DNA from: Pseudomonadota bacterium
GTDB taxonomy: Bacteria > Pseudomonadota > Gammaproteobacteria > Xanthomonadales > SZUA-38
Length of the DNA stretch: 64,000 nt
Direction: 5' to 3'
Assembly: GCA_039033415.1 (NCBI GenBank)
Contig: JBCCCR010000003.1
Location: 234,699-298,698, forward strand
Shown: piece after piece, positions 27,525 to 37,327 of the stretch
How positions within the stretch are numbered: position 1 is the stretch's first letter
Layout: each line of letters begins with the position of its first letter
Notes under the pieces: model-generated
Database searches by the model: none
The model's input: only the letters and a program-made list of their open reading frames with translations
What the model was told of the DNA's origin: nothing
Position numbers and translations under genes: made by a program

Positions 27525-30227
27525 ATGCCCACGCTTGCCGCCCCGATCGGTCCAGGCCGCCGCCTGTTTTTGACTTTTTTGCTGGTGGCCGCCCTCCCGG
27601 TCATCGCCGTGAGCGTCTACGCGCTCAGCCACCTCACCGCCACCATTCAAGAACAGCGGCAAACCGTGCTCTTCGACGTTGTGCAATCGCAGGGCCAGCT
27701 GCTCGCGACGCGGCTTGAGGAGGCCCTGCTGCAGCTCCTGCGTTCCGACACCGTACTCGAAGGCGGCGCGTTCCAGTCGCTCGAAAGCAGCATGGATGTG
27801 GCGCCCTCGGGCCCGCGGGTTGCCCTGGAAACGTCCGGTGACGGGGTCTGGCTGCTGCTCCGTGGTTCCCAGACCGGCGTCCGGGCATTGTTGAGTGAGA
27901 CCTGGCTGTGGCGTGGCACGGTCACGCTGCCTCCGGGTGTGGTTCTCTGTCTGGAGTCGCTGGCCACCCTGGCGCCGGTGTATTGCGGCACCCGGGAGGG
28001 GGCTGTCGCCGGCGCCGGCCCGCTGCTCGACCGCCTGGACGATGCCGCTGACCGGGGGTTTCAGTTGGGTTTGGGAGAAGAAAACCCCGTCGAACACGTC
28101 CGCCAAGAGCTGGTGATCAACGAACCTTTCGCGGGCGCTGCGCTCGAGCTGGTGGCCTTCAGGACCGACACCAGCCTGCTTGGCGAGCTTGGCCTAGGTC
28201 GGCTGTTAGCCGCGCTGACCGGTCTCTCGGTGGTTCTCGCGGCGCTGGCGGCTTTCCTGCTGCGCCGACGGCAGCAAAAACCCATGCAGGCGCTCAAGGA
28301 GGCCACCGATCGTGTCGGCATGGCCAACTTTGACCTGCCCGTTCAGGTCGACGATAACGACGAGCTCGGAGAGCTCAGCCAACGTTTCAACGCCATGATG
28401 GTGCAGCTCCAGGAGCAGGTCGGCCGCTATCGCAGCAACGCCGAGATCGATCAGCTGATCCTGCAAAGCGAGTCGCCGGAGACCGTCCTCAACCTGATTC
28501 TCGGGCGCGCCTTTTCGTTTGTCGAAGCGGATTTTCTGACCATTGGCATCATCGATCCGGAAAGTCCAACCGAGGCGATCTGTCAGAGCACCCGCAAACA
28601 AGACGGCAAGATCACGCCGCTGTCCCGGGCCACGTTGAGCGACGCTGATCTAGCGCTGCTGGCGAGCGCTCGACACCCGGTAGGCCTTGACCCTCGTTGG
28701 GCCGGCGCCGAATCCATGCGTGAACTGGGCGGGAGCAGCGGGCTCCTTCTGGGCATCACCTGGCACTCCCGACCGCTGGGGTTCATGCTGGCCGGTATGC
28801 CCGCAGCTGACACCTCGGAAGCGGAGATCCGCAGCCAGGCGATGGAGCTCCGGGACCGTGTCGCCGTGACCCTGACCGCCGCCGAGAAGGAAAAAGCGCT
28901 GTTTGCCAAAGCGAACTTCGACTCGCTGACCGGCCTGCCGAATCGGCATCTTCTGGAAGACCGGCTCAGGCTGGCCTGCGATAGCAACCTGTCGACCGGT
29001 GAACCTTTTGCGCTGCTCTTTCTGGACCTCGACAACTTCAAGCTGGTCAACGACTCTGTCGGCCATGAGGGTGGAGATCAGCTGCTGCGGGAAGTTGCTG
29101 GCCGACTGAACGACCTGTGCCAGCCCGGTGATGCCATCGCCCGCCTCGGAGGCGACGAATTTGTCATGCTTCTCACCAGCTACCGAACGCCGCAGGACCT
29201 GGACCAGCGAGCCCAGGAGGTGATCGCCGCCTTGTCGGATGCCGTGACCATCGGCGGGCACAGCACGGAGGTCAACGCGAGTATCGGGATTGCGATTTAC
29301 CCGGAGGACGGCACCAAACCCGGACAGCTGCTGCGCAACGCTGACGCGGCCATGTACCGATCCAAGGAACTCGGCCGCAATCGGGTGACGTTCTTTACCG
29401 ACGACATCAATCTCGAGATCACTCGTAAGTTCCAGATCCTCACCCAGCTCAGAAAGGCGCTAGCCGAAAACTCACTGACCCTCGCCTACCAGCCACAGCT
29501 TTCCCTGGGGACTGGAAACCTCTGCGGCGCGGAGGTCCTGGTGCGCTGGCCCGAGTCCGGCGTCAGTCCTGGCGAGATGATTCAAATTGCCGAAGATTAC
29601 GGCGTGATCAACGCCCTCGGACGCTGGGTCCTGGAGCGTGCCTGCTCCGACTTTGCCGGGCTGGACGAGACGCTGCGACCGCCTAAAATCTCGGTCAACG
29701 TCTCAGCGCGTCAGCTGGCCGATCCGCAGTTCGTGGACTTCGTCGCTGAATGCCTCGCCAGACACGCTCTGGACGCCAGCAAGCTGGAGCTCGAGATCAC
29801 CGAATCGTTGCTGGTCAACGACAACGGCTGGGCCATTCGTCAGCTCCAGCAGCTCAAGGAGGTAGGGCTCAACCTCGCGCTGGATGATTTCGGCACCGGC
29901 TACTCGTCACTGACCTACCTGCAGCGACTGCCCGTCGACTCCATCAAGATCGACCGGTCGTTTGTCACCCGCGTCGACTCCGACGACACGCAGCAGGGGG
30001 TTGTTACCGCGGTCGTGCAGCTCGCCCATTCACTTGGCAAACGTACGGTCGCCGAGGGTGCCGAAACTGATCTGGAGCTGCGGAAGCTCAAGGCGCTTGG
30101 GTGCGATGACCTGCAGGGTTACGTGTTTTCGGAGCCGCTGCCAGGCATCGATCAGCTGGCCGAGTTCATTGTTCGCCGTCAGTTCGAGTGCAGCGAAGCT
30201 GCGGATCGCCACCTGGCCCAGGCCTGA
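27525..30227 (+). CDS. HAMP-GGDEF-EAL c-di-GMP turnover protein
   Basis: A 900-residue inner-membrane signalling protein. TM1 about 13-35, a periplasmic sensor region to about 222, TM2 about 226-246 ('LLAALTGLSVVLAALAAFLL'), a HAMP linker, and a GAF-like middle region. The GGDEF motif is intact at 542-546 ('RLGGDEFVML'), so cyclase activity is likely. The EAL motif is EVL at 670-672 with 'NVSARQLADPQFV', 'LELEITESLL', 'DDFGTGYSSLTYL' and 'KIDRSFV' all present, so phosphodiesterase activity is also plausible. Which activity dominates cannot be read. It stands alone. Confidence 0.95.
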   Translation: MPTLAAPIGPGRRLFLTFLLVAALPVIAVSVYALSHLTATIQEQRQTVLFDVVQSQGQLLATRLEEALLQLLRSDTVLEGGAFQSLESSMDVAPSGPRVALETSGDGVWLLLRGSQTGVRALLSETWLWRGTVTLPPGVVLCLESLATLAPVYCGTREGAVAGAGPLLDRLDDAADRGFQLGLGEENPVEHVRQELVINEPFAGAALELVAFRTDTSLLGELGLGRLLAALTGLSVVLAALAAFLLRRRQQKPMQALKEATDRVGMANFDLPVQVDDNDELGELSQRFNAMMVQLQEQVGRYRSNAEIDQLILQSESPETVLNLILGRAFSFVEADFLTIGIIDPESPTEAICQSTRKQDGKITPLSRATLSDADLALLASARHPVGLDPRWAGAESMRELGGSSGLLLGITWHSRPLGFMLAGMPAADTSEAEIRSQAMELRDRVAVTLTAAEKEKALFAKANFDSLTGLPNRHLLEDRLRLACDSNLSTGEPFALLFLDLDNFKLVNDSVGHEGGDQLLREVAGRLNDLCQPGDAIARLGGDEFVMLLTSYRTPQDLDQRAQEVIAALSDAVTIGGHSTEVNASIGIAIYPEDGTKPGQLLRNADAAMYRSKELGRNRVTFFTDDINLEITRKFQILTQLRKALAENSLTLAYQPQLSLGTGNLCGAEVLVRWPESGVSPGEMIQIAEDYGVINALGRWVLERACSDFAGLDETLRPPKISVNVSARQLADPQFVDFVAECLARHALDASKLELEITESLLVNDNGWAIRQLQQLKEVGLNLALDDFGTGYSSLTYLQRLPVDSIKIDRSFVTRVDSDDTQQGVVTAVVQLAHSLGKRTVAEGAETDLELRKLKALGCDDLQGYVFSEPLPGIDQLAEFIVRRQFECSEAADRHLAQA

Positions 30228-30286
30228 CCTCGGCGCGACGCGCCTTTCTCCTGGCGCCCAACGGGGCGCTGAAACGCACCGAGTTT

Positions 30287-32230
30287 CTAGCTTCTCGCCG
30301 ACAGGCTCGGCGGCATCGGGCAGTGCAGCGCCGCGCAGATGGCTCGCAGAAGCTCAACCTCTTCCAGCGTGACCTGCCCGTCGTGAGCCAGCGTGCTGAT
30401 CGACGCCTCGATCAATGCCTGCTTGAACATCGGTCTTAGCTCATCCACCTTGGCCAGCGCGTCGTCCAGTGTGGTGACCCAGTTGGCCGGCGCTCGATAG
30501 CTCGCCGGGTCCATGGGAAAGAGGTGGTTCATGCCGGACGCAAACGCTTGGCGGCAGGCATTCTCGTCGTCATGGCCGACGCTGGCGAGCACGGCCAGCA
30601 GCGCTGAAGCTTCCTTCTTGCACTGTTTGAGGCTCGCATGCCCGTTGTCCACGGTATCGGGCCGAATCGACTCTTCCAGGTATTGGCTGATCACTTTCGA
30701 GAGCGCGTATTCGAATACCGAGATATCGCCATCCGCCCGGATCAGTTGACCGATCACCTCGAGGTAGGTGCGGATCGCCTGACGCGGCCGGCGCTTCACC
30801 GCCGGAAACGCCAGCTCGACCAGCGGCAGCCGATGCAGGGCCGGCAGTGCGTCGGTGGCGGACAGGTTGTCTTCGACCCGTTGCCGGTGGTTCGGACCCA
30901 TGCCGGACTCGATGATGCTCAGCTGATGCTGGCGCATGGCGGCGTCGCGATCGAGCAACAGCGCCAGCACCACGTCGACCGCATGCTGCACGGAGCGGGC
31001 CTTGTCGAGCAGGTCTTCGGGAATGGCGTCGATCAGCAGCTCGGCATAAGCCACGTGATCCCAGCTGGGGTTGCCCACCTCAGACAGCAGCTCCTCGCTG
31101 TCAGCCGCAATCGCCGCTGAGCCGGCGGCGGCAAAACCCATTGCCGCCTCGGCCGCCCCGGCTGCGCTTGCCGGCGCAGGCCCAGCGTCCATCGGCGGTG
31201 GCTCCAGGGCAATCCGAGCGGCAAGATCCCGGATCTCTTTTGGGTCGAAGCGGGAGTCGATTGCTTTGATCCGCTCCTCCAGCGGCGGATGGGTGGCAAA
31301 TACCCGCCGCCCGACGCCGTCAGCAAACAGCATGTGGCCAACCTCTTCAGGGTCTACCGCCTCGATTCTGCCGTGTTGGGAAACGGCCATAATCTTCTTG
31401 AGCGCCCCGGAAATACCGCTCGGATCGCGGGTGAACTGCACGGCGGACGCGTCGGCCAGATACTCCCGCTGGCGCGACACCGCAGCTTGAATCAGGCGCC
31501 CGAAAAACAGCCCGACAAAACCGATGATCATGAGCGACCCGCCGACGAATACCAGCGGCGCGCCGTCTTTCTTCGAGCCGCCGTGATAGGTCACCCGCAG
31601 AATCTGCCGGCCGGCCAGCCCGATCACCAGGATCCCGAAGAGTATGCCCATCAACCGGATGTTCATCCGCATATCGCCGTTGAAGATATGGCTGAACTCG
31701 TGCGCGATGACACCCTGCAGCTCGCTGCGAGAAAGCGTTTCCAGGCAGCCCCGGGAGACCGCTACGGCCGCGTCGCCGGGCGCATAGCCGGCGGCAAACG
31801 CGTTGATGCCGCTCTCACCTTCCAGCACGTAGACCTCGGGAACCGGCACGCCGGAGGCCAGCGCAATCTCCTCGACAACGTTGCAGAGCTGGCGCCGTTT
31901 GGGACCGGTCGCGTCGGGTGAGACCAGCGTCCCGCCCATGGAGCGAGCCACCACCCCGCCGCCGCCGCGCAGCAGCGCCATCTTGAACAGCGTGGCGCCG
32001 CCGATCGACACCAAAACAAACAGCGACGACCAGATCAGGAGCATCGGGTTTTGCTTCAGCCACTCCCAGGTCGGCATGGCCACATCGCGCTCGGCGCTGG
32101 TGACGCTGGCGGCGACAACCAGGACAACGAGGTCTACGGCCAGCACGATGCACACCACCGCCAGCAAAAAGATGCCGATCAGCCCGCGCGTCTTTTTGCG
32201 GGCCTTATCCTGCTGGTCAAAAAAATTCAT
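30287..32230 (-). CDS. HtpX-like M48 metalloprotease with C-terminal TerB-like repeats
   Basis: A 647-residue membrane protein. Two N-terminal helices (about 15-42 and 63-85), then an M48 peptidase domain with zinc motif in 'VIAHEFSHIFNGDMRMN', two further helices and 'QREYLADASAVQFTRDP' carrying the third zinc ligand. After about residue 350 comes a long cytoplasmic tail with two acidic helical stretches ('LIRADGDISVFEYALSKV' and 'TLAHDGQVTLEEVELLRAI') that look like TerB-type metal-binding modules. It is much longer than HtpX (about 290). It follows lemA by 64 bp on the same strand, a very common pairing. Confidence 0.9.
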   Translation of the reverse strand: MNFFDQQDKARKKTRGLIGIFLLAVVCIVLAVDLVVLVVAASVTSAERDVAMPTWEWLKQNPMLLIWSSLFVLVSIGGATLFKMALLRGGGGVVARSMGGTLVSPDATGPKRRQLCNVVEEIALASGVPVPEVYVLEGESGINAFAAGYAPGDAAVAVSRGCLETLSRSELQGVIAHEFSHIFNGDMRMNIRLMGILFGILVIGLAGRQILRVTYHGGSKKDGAPLVFVGGSLMIIGFVGLFFGRLIQAAVSRQREYLADASAVQFTRDPSGISGALKKIMAVSQHGRIEAVDPEEVGHMLFADGVGRRVFATHPPLEERIKAIDSRFDPKEIRDLAARIALEPPPMDAGPAPASAAGAAEAAMGFAAAGSAAIAADSEELLSEVGNPSWDHVAYAELLIDAIPEDLLDKARSVQHAVDVVLALLLDRDAAMRQHQLSIIESGMGPNHRQRVEDNLSATDALPALHRLPLVELAFPAVKRRPRQAIRTYLEVIGQLIRADGDISVFEYALSKVISQYLEESIRPDTVDNGHASLKQCKKEASALLAVLASVGHDDENACRQAFASGMNHLFPMDPASYRAPANWVTTLDDALAKVDELRPMFKQALIEASISTLAHDGQVTLEEVELLRAICAALHCPMPPSLSARS

Positions 32231-32294
32231 CGACGAGGCAATTCCGGCCGGAGCCAGCGACGGCGCACGCCGCCGTCGCTAAGAGCCAGTCCGG

Positions 32295-32876
32295 TCAGAA
32301 TTCGACCTTGGGGGCCTCCCGCACTTCGGGGTCCTCGATCTCCAGCAGATCTGCAGGCTCGAAGTTGAACGAACCGGCGATCAGGTTGCTGGGAAACGTC
32401 TCGCGGGCGTTGTTGTAGTTCATCACGGAGTCGTTAAACGCCTGCCTGGCAAACGCCACCTTGTTTTCGGTGCTCGTCAGCTCCTCGGTGAGCTGCATCA
32501 TGTTTTGATTAGCCTTGAGATCAGGATAGCTCTCCACGAGGGCAAACAGCTTGCCCAGCGCGCCGGTCAGCATGTTCTCCGCGCCCGACAGCTGCTGCAT
32601 TGCGCCCGGGTCACCAGGGTTGCTGGTTGCACCCTGCAGTCCGCTCACCGCCTGGTTCCGGGCCTGGATGACGGCTTCGAGCGTCTCGCGCTCATGCTTC
32701 ATGTAGCCTTTGGCTGTTTCGACCAGGTTCGGGATGAGGTCGTGTCGACGGGTCAGCTGGACGTCGATCTGCGCGAAAGCGTTTTTGTACCGATTACGTT
32801 TGGTGACCAGTCCGTTGTACAACGAGATGGCAAAGACAATGGCCACGATAATCAGGCCAAAAAAGATCCAACCCAT
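32295..32876 (-). CDS. lemA: LemA family protein
   Basis: A 193-residue protein: N-terminal signal-anchor (about 3-20), then a coiled-coil LemA domain with the hallmark 'VQLTRRHDLIPNLVETAKGY'. C-terminal 'NYNNARETFPSNLIAGSF' is also family-typical. LemA proteins are membrane-anchored with an exposed helical domain, role unclear, often beside M48 proteases as here. Start has GGGAGA 5 nt upstream. Confidence 0.95.
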   Translation of the reverse strand: MGWIFFGLIIVAIVFAISLYNGLVTKRNRYKNAFAQIDVQLTRRHDLIPNLVETAKGYMKHERETLEAVIQARNQAVSGLQGATSNPGDPGAMQQLSGAENMLTGALGKLFALVESYPDLKANQNMMQLTEELTSTENKVAFARQAFNDSVMNYNNARETFPSNLIAGSFNFEPADLLEIEDPEVREAPKVEF

Positions 32877-33064
32877 GTTTATCTCCCGGGAAAATCGCTA
32901 AACAACAATTATGCCACGCGGTGTGACGCGTTAAATGTGCTGGTGGGCCGGGCGGTTCAATCGCGCTGCCAGCAGGGCTATCCCTGTCATTCGTCATGGT
33001 TTCCAGCAACTTACGCGCCTTCGAGGCTGGCAGCGGGTGGGCCAGACGGTTAAGCTGACGCGCG

Positions 33065-34354
33065 ATGCGCCGCTCCTTTTTCCATCAGCGACGTTGCCGG
33101 AAGGATACGTCTTACTCTCGCGGACCGAGCCGCAGGCTGAACCTCAGTCGGGCCCTGGCGGCGCTGGGTGCCGCACTGATGCTGACGATGGCCGGTCCCA
33201 GCAGTTCGGACGGGCTGGACGGAGCGCTCAAGAGTCTAAAAGATAGCCTGTCGCTCCTGGACACCGCGCCCAATATGCTTGGGCTGGGCGTGTGCGTAGC
33301 CGAGGGCACTGAGACACGCCTCCTGCTGACTCAGGGTCGCCGCACCCTCGCGGGCGAGCCACTCGACCCGCACACGCGATTTCGGCTGGCTTCCGTCTCC
33401 AAGGGTTTTGCCGCCACCACCGCCGTGATCCTCTCAACCCAGGGCAAGCTGGATCTAAGCACGCAGGCGAAATCGCTGGTGCCCTACTTCACGCTGCCCG
33501 ACCCTGATCAGGTTGAGCGCGTCACGCTGACTCACCTGCTGAGTCATCGGCTGGGGCTGCCGCCAAACGCCTACGACAATCTGCTGGAGGCCAGCCGCAA
33601 ACCGGAGGACATCGTGCCCCGCTTCGCCCAGGTCGAGCCGCTATGTCCGGCAGCCGACTGTTACGGCTATCAGAACGTGGGCTTCAATCTGATCGCCGAG
33701 GCGATCGAAAAGACCACGGGCGTGGCCTATGAGGAGCAGGTGGTGCATCGGCTGCTGCGGCCGCTGGCCATGGAGGACGCGGGCTTTGGCCGTAGCCATC
33801 TGAGCAGCGATGAGAACTGGGCTCGCCCCCACCGCGGGCGCGGTCGATTTCTGCGGCAGAGTAAGGTCAACGACAACTACTACCGAGTGCCGGCAGCGGC
33901 CGGCCTGAACGCCAGCACCAGCGACCTGTGCCGCTGGCTGAAGACACAGCTGGGTGAATCACCCGAGGTTGTCAGCCCCCAGGTGCTGGAGATACTGCGC
34001 ACGCCGCAGGTGTTCACCCGAGCAGAAATGTATCGGGGCAAGTGGCGCCGAACGCGCCTCAGGAGCGCTCACTACGGCCTGGGCTGGCGAATCTACGACT
34101 ACGCCGGCCAGCAGGTGGTGTTTCATGCGGGGTCGGTGAGCGGGTACGGCGCCGTTGTGGCGGTGCTGCCGGACCAGCAGGTGGGGCTGGCGGCGGTCTG
34201 GAATTCGGAAAGCACCCGGCCCTGGGGCATCCTGCCCGCCTTTCTGGATGCTTATCTCGGGCTGCCGGAGCGCGACTGGATGAAGCTCGATCCACTCCGA
34301 CTGAGCGGCGACCCCGCCGCCACGGGCGCCTACGCGCCCGAACCACCGCCTTAG
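33065..34354 (+). CDS. Serine hydrolase of the class C beta-lactamase/PBP4-like family
   Basis: A 429-residue predicted exported protein. After a long basic N-terminus there is a hydrophobic segment ('ALAALGAALMLTMAGPSSS', 30-48). Active-site motifs: SxxK at 110-113 ('ASVSKGFA'), the YxN equivalent 'YGYQNVGFN', and 'HAGSVSGYG' replacing KTG. The family includes esterases, D-aminopeptidases and penicillin-binding-like enzymes; I would not call it a resistance gene. No clear ribosome site at ATG 33065, so the start could be further down. Single gene. Confidence 0.85.
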   Translation: MRRSFFHQRRCRKDTSYSRGPSRRLNLSRALAALGAALMLTMAGPSSSDGLDGALKSLKDSLSLLDTAPNMLGLGVCVAEGTETRLLLTQGRRTLAGEPLDPHTRFRLASVSKGFAATTAVILSTQGKLDLSTQAKSLVPYFTLPDPDQVERVTLTHLLSHRLGLPPNAYDNLLEASRKPEDIVPRFAQVEPLCPAADCYGYQNVGFNLIAEAIEKTTGVAYEEQVVHRLLRPLAMEDAGFGRSHLSSDENWARPHRGRGRFLRQSKVNDNYYRVPAAAGLNASTSDLCRWLKTQLGESPEVVSPQVLEILRTPQVFTRAEMYRGKWRRTRLRSAHYGLGWRIYDYAGQQVVFHAGSVSGYGAVVAVLPDQQVGLAAVWNSESTRPWGILPAFLDAYLGLPERDWMKLDPLRLSGDPAATGAYAPEPPP

Positions 34355-34479
34355 GCGGGCCCGCCCACCGGCTGGACGGGTCCGCGAAATCACAACCCTT
34401 CGAAGACCCATAGTGTGTTTGCTCTAAGCGCCGGCCCTATCCTGACGTCATCAAGTTAACGAATCAGGAGACAAACACG

Positions 34480-34890
34480 ATGAAAACGCCCTCACTGAAC
34501 AAGACGATCGACCAGGTCAACAGCGCCATCAAAGAGCTGCGCGAGTCGGGCCTGGCTATGGTGACTCAGCTGCGCAGCAACGGCACCAGCCTGTTTGCGG
34601 AACTGGTGCAGGAAGGAGAGGCGGTTCAGAGCCGCGCTGTCGCCGCGGTGACCACGCCGGTCACCAAGCTGCGCCAGGAGCTCAGCAGCCGGGTCCAGCT
34701 TGCGCCGAAGGTAGATCAGGCGCGCGAGGTGGTGAGCGACAACGTCCAGCGATTGGAAACCGTGGTCCAGGAACAGCTCGGCAAGGTGCTGGATTTTGCC
34801 GGTCTACCGAGTCAGGCAGAGCTGGATCGACTGAACACCCGCCTCGCATCCCTGCGGCGTGAGGTGACCCGCCTGAAGCGGGCTGCGTAA
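34480..34890 (+). CDS. Phasin-like/PHA granule-associated helical protein
   Basis: A 136-residue, almost entirely helical protein without membrane segments. The C-terminus 'LPSQAELDRLNTRLASLRRE' resembles the coiled-coil tail of PhaF/PhaI-type granule proteins, and the central part is amphipathic like phasins. ATG 34480 has an AGGAG site 9 nt upstream. No PHA synthesis gene is nearby, so the function is an inference from fold. Confidence 0.7.
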   Translation: MKTPSLNKTIDQVNSAIKELRESGLAMVTQLRSNGTSLFAELVQEGEAVQSRAVAAVTTPVTKLRQELSSRVQLAPKVDQAREVVSDNVQRLETVVQEQLGKVLDFAGLPSQAELDRLNTRLASLRREVTRLKRAA

Positions 34891-34901
34891 CGTTTGACCC
34901 C

Positions 34902-34924
34902 GGGTGGCAGCTCGTCTGCCACCC
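34902..34924 (+). terminator. Hairpin after the phasin-like gene
   Basis: Perfect 9-bp stem GGGTGGCAG/CTGCCACCC with loop CTCGT, 12 nt after the stop codon. It lacks a T tract, so termination would be imperfect or rho-assisted. Confidence 0.5.
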
Positions 34925-35076
34925 TGCTCGTCCTGCTGTTGCTCAGCACGCGGGAACCGTGGTGCTCGAGCCCTGTCCAACGTAATACCTTCGACTGCGC
35001 AAGCGCAGCTCGCGTGTCGTTGCGCGCTTTCCCACCACGGTTGACGCTGCCAGCCAGGATGGTCAGCGTCATGTCC

Positions 35077-35082
35077 TATAAT
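35077..35082 (+). promoter_or_regulatory. Consensus -10 box upstream of the symporter gene
   Basis: TATAAT, 27 nt before the ATG at 35110. A TTGACG occurs at 35041 but the spacing (30 bp) is too long for a standard pair, so the -35 is unassigned. Confidence 0.45.
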
Positions 35083-35109
35083 GCTGTTTCATCAAACCCG
35101 AGCACGTTT

Positions 35110-36444
35110 ATGACCGACTCCAGCGCCCTGGGTGGTGCCCTGACCCGCCGCATCCTGATTGGCATGGCCATTGGTGTGGTGGTGGGCGTCGCCATCAACG
35201 TCACCAACTGGGAATGGGGCGAGCAAACGCTGGCCCTGGGTCTGTTTGACCTGCTGGGTCAGATTTTTCTCAAGCTCCTGAAGATGCTGATGGTGCCGGT
35301 GGTGCTGGTGTCGCTGATCTGCGGCGTCACCTCGTTGGCCAATCCAAAAGAGCTGGGAAGGCTGGGCGGAAAGGCGGTGGGGCTTTACATGCTCACGACC
35401 GGGCTGGCCATTGCGCTGGCCATTACGGTGGCGAGCCTGGTGGGGCCGGGCGAAGGCTTTTCACCCCCTGACCGGGCATACACGCCGCCCCCGAGCCAGA
35501 CGCTTTCTGAAGTGATTCTGGGCATGGTGCCCCAAAACCCCATAAACGCGATGGCTGAGGCAAAGATGCTTCAGCTGATCCTGTTTGCCGTGCTTTTTGG
35601 TCTGGCCATCTCGCTGGCCGGCGAGCCGGGCAAACGAATCCGGGGAATTTTTTCGGACCTCAACGACGTGGTGATGATGCTGGTCACCATGGTCATGCAG
35701 ACGGCGCCCATCGGCGTGCTGGCGCTGATGGCGAAGCTCTGCGCGACGCTGGACCTCAAAGAGTTCTCCGAGGTGCTGACCTACTTCCTGACCGTGGTTG
35801 CGGTGCTGGCCATCCATGGCGCTGTCACCTATCCGATGCTCCTGAAACTGACCACGGGACTGAATCCGCTGGTGTTTCTCAGCAAGATGCGCACCGCCAT
35901 GGCGTTTGCCTTCAGCACCTCGTCGAGCAACGCAACCCTGCCGGTGACGCTGCGAACCACCGAGGAACGCCTCGGGGTCAACAACTCCGTGGCGTCGTTT
36001 ACCGTTCCCCTCGGGGCGACAATCAACATGGACGGAACAGCCATCATGCAGGGCTGTGCCACCATCTTTATTGCAAACGCCTACGGCGTAGACCTGACGC
36101 TTGCACAGCTAATGACGGTGGTGCTGATGGCCGTGCTGGCTTCGATCGGCGCCGCGGGTGTGCCGGGTGTGGGTATCGTGCTGCTGGCCACGGTGCTCGA
36201 GCAGGTGGGACTCCCGGTTGAGGGTATCGCGCTGATCCTCGGGGTGGATCGGCTCCTCGACATGATGCGCACGGTGGTCAATATCACCGGGGATGCGGCG
36301 GTCACCACGGTGGTTGCCCACTCGGAAAACGAGATGGATACCGCGCGCTTTAACGACCCGGATGCCGGGACCATCGATGGCCTGAAGGAGGGCTCGGAAA
36401 ACAGGCTGGAGGAAAAACCCTCGCAGCAGCCCGCCGGCCCCTGA
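35110..36444 (+). CDS. Dicarboxylate/amino acid:cation symporter (DAACS, GltP/DctA family)
   Basis: A 444-residue transporter with about eight membrane helices and two re-entrant loops. Family marks: 'FLKLLKMLMVPVVLVSLICG', serine-rich loop 'AFSTSSSNATLPVTLR' (HP1), 'PLGATINMDGTAIMQG' (TM7) and 'GVDRLLDMMRTVVNITGDA' (TM8). It carries glutamate/aspartate or C4-dicarboxylates with Na+ or H+. The frame extends 72 codons upstream, but homologues start near 'TDSSALGGALTRRILIGM'. The downstream LysR gene begins after 1 nt, and may control it. Confidence 0.94.
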   Translation: MTDSSALGGALTRRILIGMAIGVVVGVAINVTNWEWGEQTLALGLFDLLGQIFLKLLKMLMVPVVLVSLICGVTSLANPKELGRLGGKAVGLYMLTTGLAIALAITVASLVGPGEGFSPPDRAYTPPPSQTLSEVILGMVPQNPINAMAEAKMLQLILFAVLFGLAISLAGEPGKRIRGIFSDLNDVVMMLVTMVMQTAPIGVLALMAKLCATLDLKEFSEVLTYFLTVVAVLAIHGAVTYPMLLKLTTGLNPLVFLSKMRTAMAFAFSTSSSNATLPVTLRTTEERLGVNNSVASFTVPLGATINMDGTAIMQGCATIFIANAYGVDLTLAQLMTVVLMAVLASIGAAGVPGVGIVLLATVLEQVGLPVEGIALILGVDRLLDMMRTVVNITGDAAVTTVVAHSENEMDTARFNDPDAGTIDGLKEGSENRLEEKPSQQPAGP

Positions 36445-36445
36445 G

Positions 36446-37327
36446 TTGCGCCGTCAGCTACCCCAACTGAACCTGCTGCTGGCGTTCGAGCGAGCGGCCT
36501 ATCACCGCAGCTTCAAGCTGGCCGCGGCTGAACTCCACATCACGCCATCGGCGGTCAGCCACCGGATTCGCCAGCTGGAGTCGGATCTCGGAATCCCCTT
36601 GTTTCAGCGTCTGCCGAGGTCCATCCGCCTCACGGCCGCGGGCCAGACCTATTTCCGGGATATTCACCGGGCCTTTGCCCGTATCGAAAACGGCACGGAG
36701 CAGCTCAGCCATCAGTTTGGCCGCCAGGTCCTCCGGCTCCATCTGCTGCCCTTTTTTGCCACCGAGGTGCTGGTGCCGCGGCTGCAGAGCTTTCAGAGCC
36801 AGCATCCGGATATCGATCTGCGGCTGGAGTCGTCATTCGGGCGGAGCCAAACCCATCCGGATCATGCCGACCTGTCGATTGGTCTCGGCCAGGGGAGCTG
36901 GCCCGGCCTGGTCTCCCTGCCGCTGATGGAGCTCGAGCTGCAGGCCATGTGCACGCCCGCGCTGGCCGCTAGGATTCGGCCGGACCATGCGGAGGACATC
37001 AACGAACACACCCTGATCTACTTCGAAAGCAACCTCGATGCCTGGGAGCAGTGGGCCCGCGGCGTGGGTCTGAAGAAGTTCGAGCCTGCCAGCACGCTGA
37101 CCATGGACAGCATTTTTTCAGCGCTCCAGGCCGCTGAGCAGGGACTCGGCATCGTCACCGCCGCGCTGCCGCTCACCGCCAACTGGCTGGAGCGGTCCCA
37201 CCTCGTGCCGGCCTTTCCGGAGCGGGTCAAAATCCCGGACCGCTACTACGCGCTGTATCGCAAGGGTGACGAGGTGAGACCAAACGTCCAGCGGTTTCTC
37301 ACCTGGCTCAGCGCGGAGTTTGGCTGA
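36446..37327 (+). CDS. LysR-family regulator (GcvA-like)
   Basis: A 293-residue LysR regulator with TTG start right after the symporter stop. 'LAFERAAYHRSFKLAAAELH' and 'ITPSAVSHRIRQLESDLG' form the GcvA-type HTH. The effector domain is complete. Its 3' end overlaps the convergent dehydrogenase gene by 20 bp. Likely regulates the symporter upstream in the same transcript. Confidence 0.9.
   Translation: MRRQLPQLNLLLAFERAAYHRSFKLAAAELHITPSAVSHRIRQLESDLGIPLFQRLPRSIRLTAAGQTYFRDIHRAFARIENGTEQLSHQFGRQVLRLHLLPFFATEVLVPRLQSFQSQHPDIDLRLESSFGRSQTHPDHADLSIGLGQGSWPGLVSLPLMELELQAMCTPALAARIRPDHAEDINEHTLIYFESNLDAWEQWARGVGLKKFEPASTLTMDSIFSALQAAEQGLGIVTAALPLTANWLERSHLVPAFPERVKIPDRYYALYRKGDEVRPNVQRFLTWLSAEFG

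Noticed and set aside
33065..34354. Antibiotic-resistance beta-lactamase
   Set aside because: Family fold is shared with many esterases and peptidases; the KTG motif is replaced by HAG, and no AmpR or resistance context is present.
36446..37327. Reading 36446-37327 and 37308-38183 as a frameshifted or disrupted pair because of their 20-bp overlap
   Set aside because: They are convergent genes with intact ends; overlaps of this size are common.
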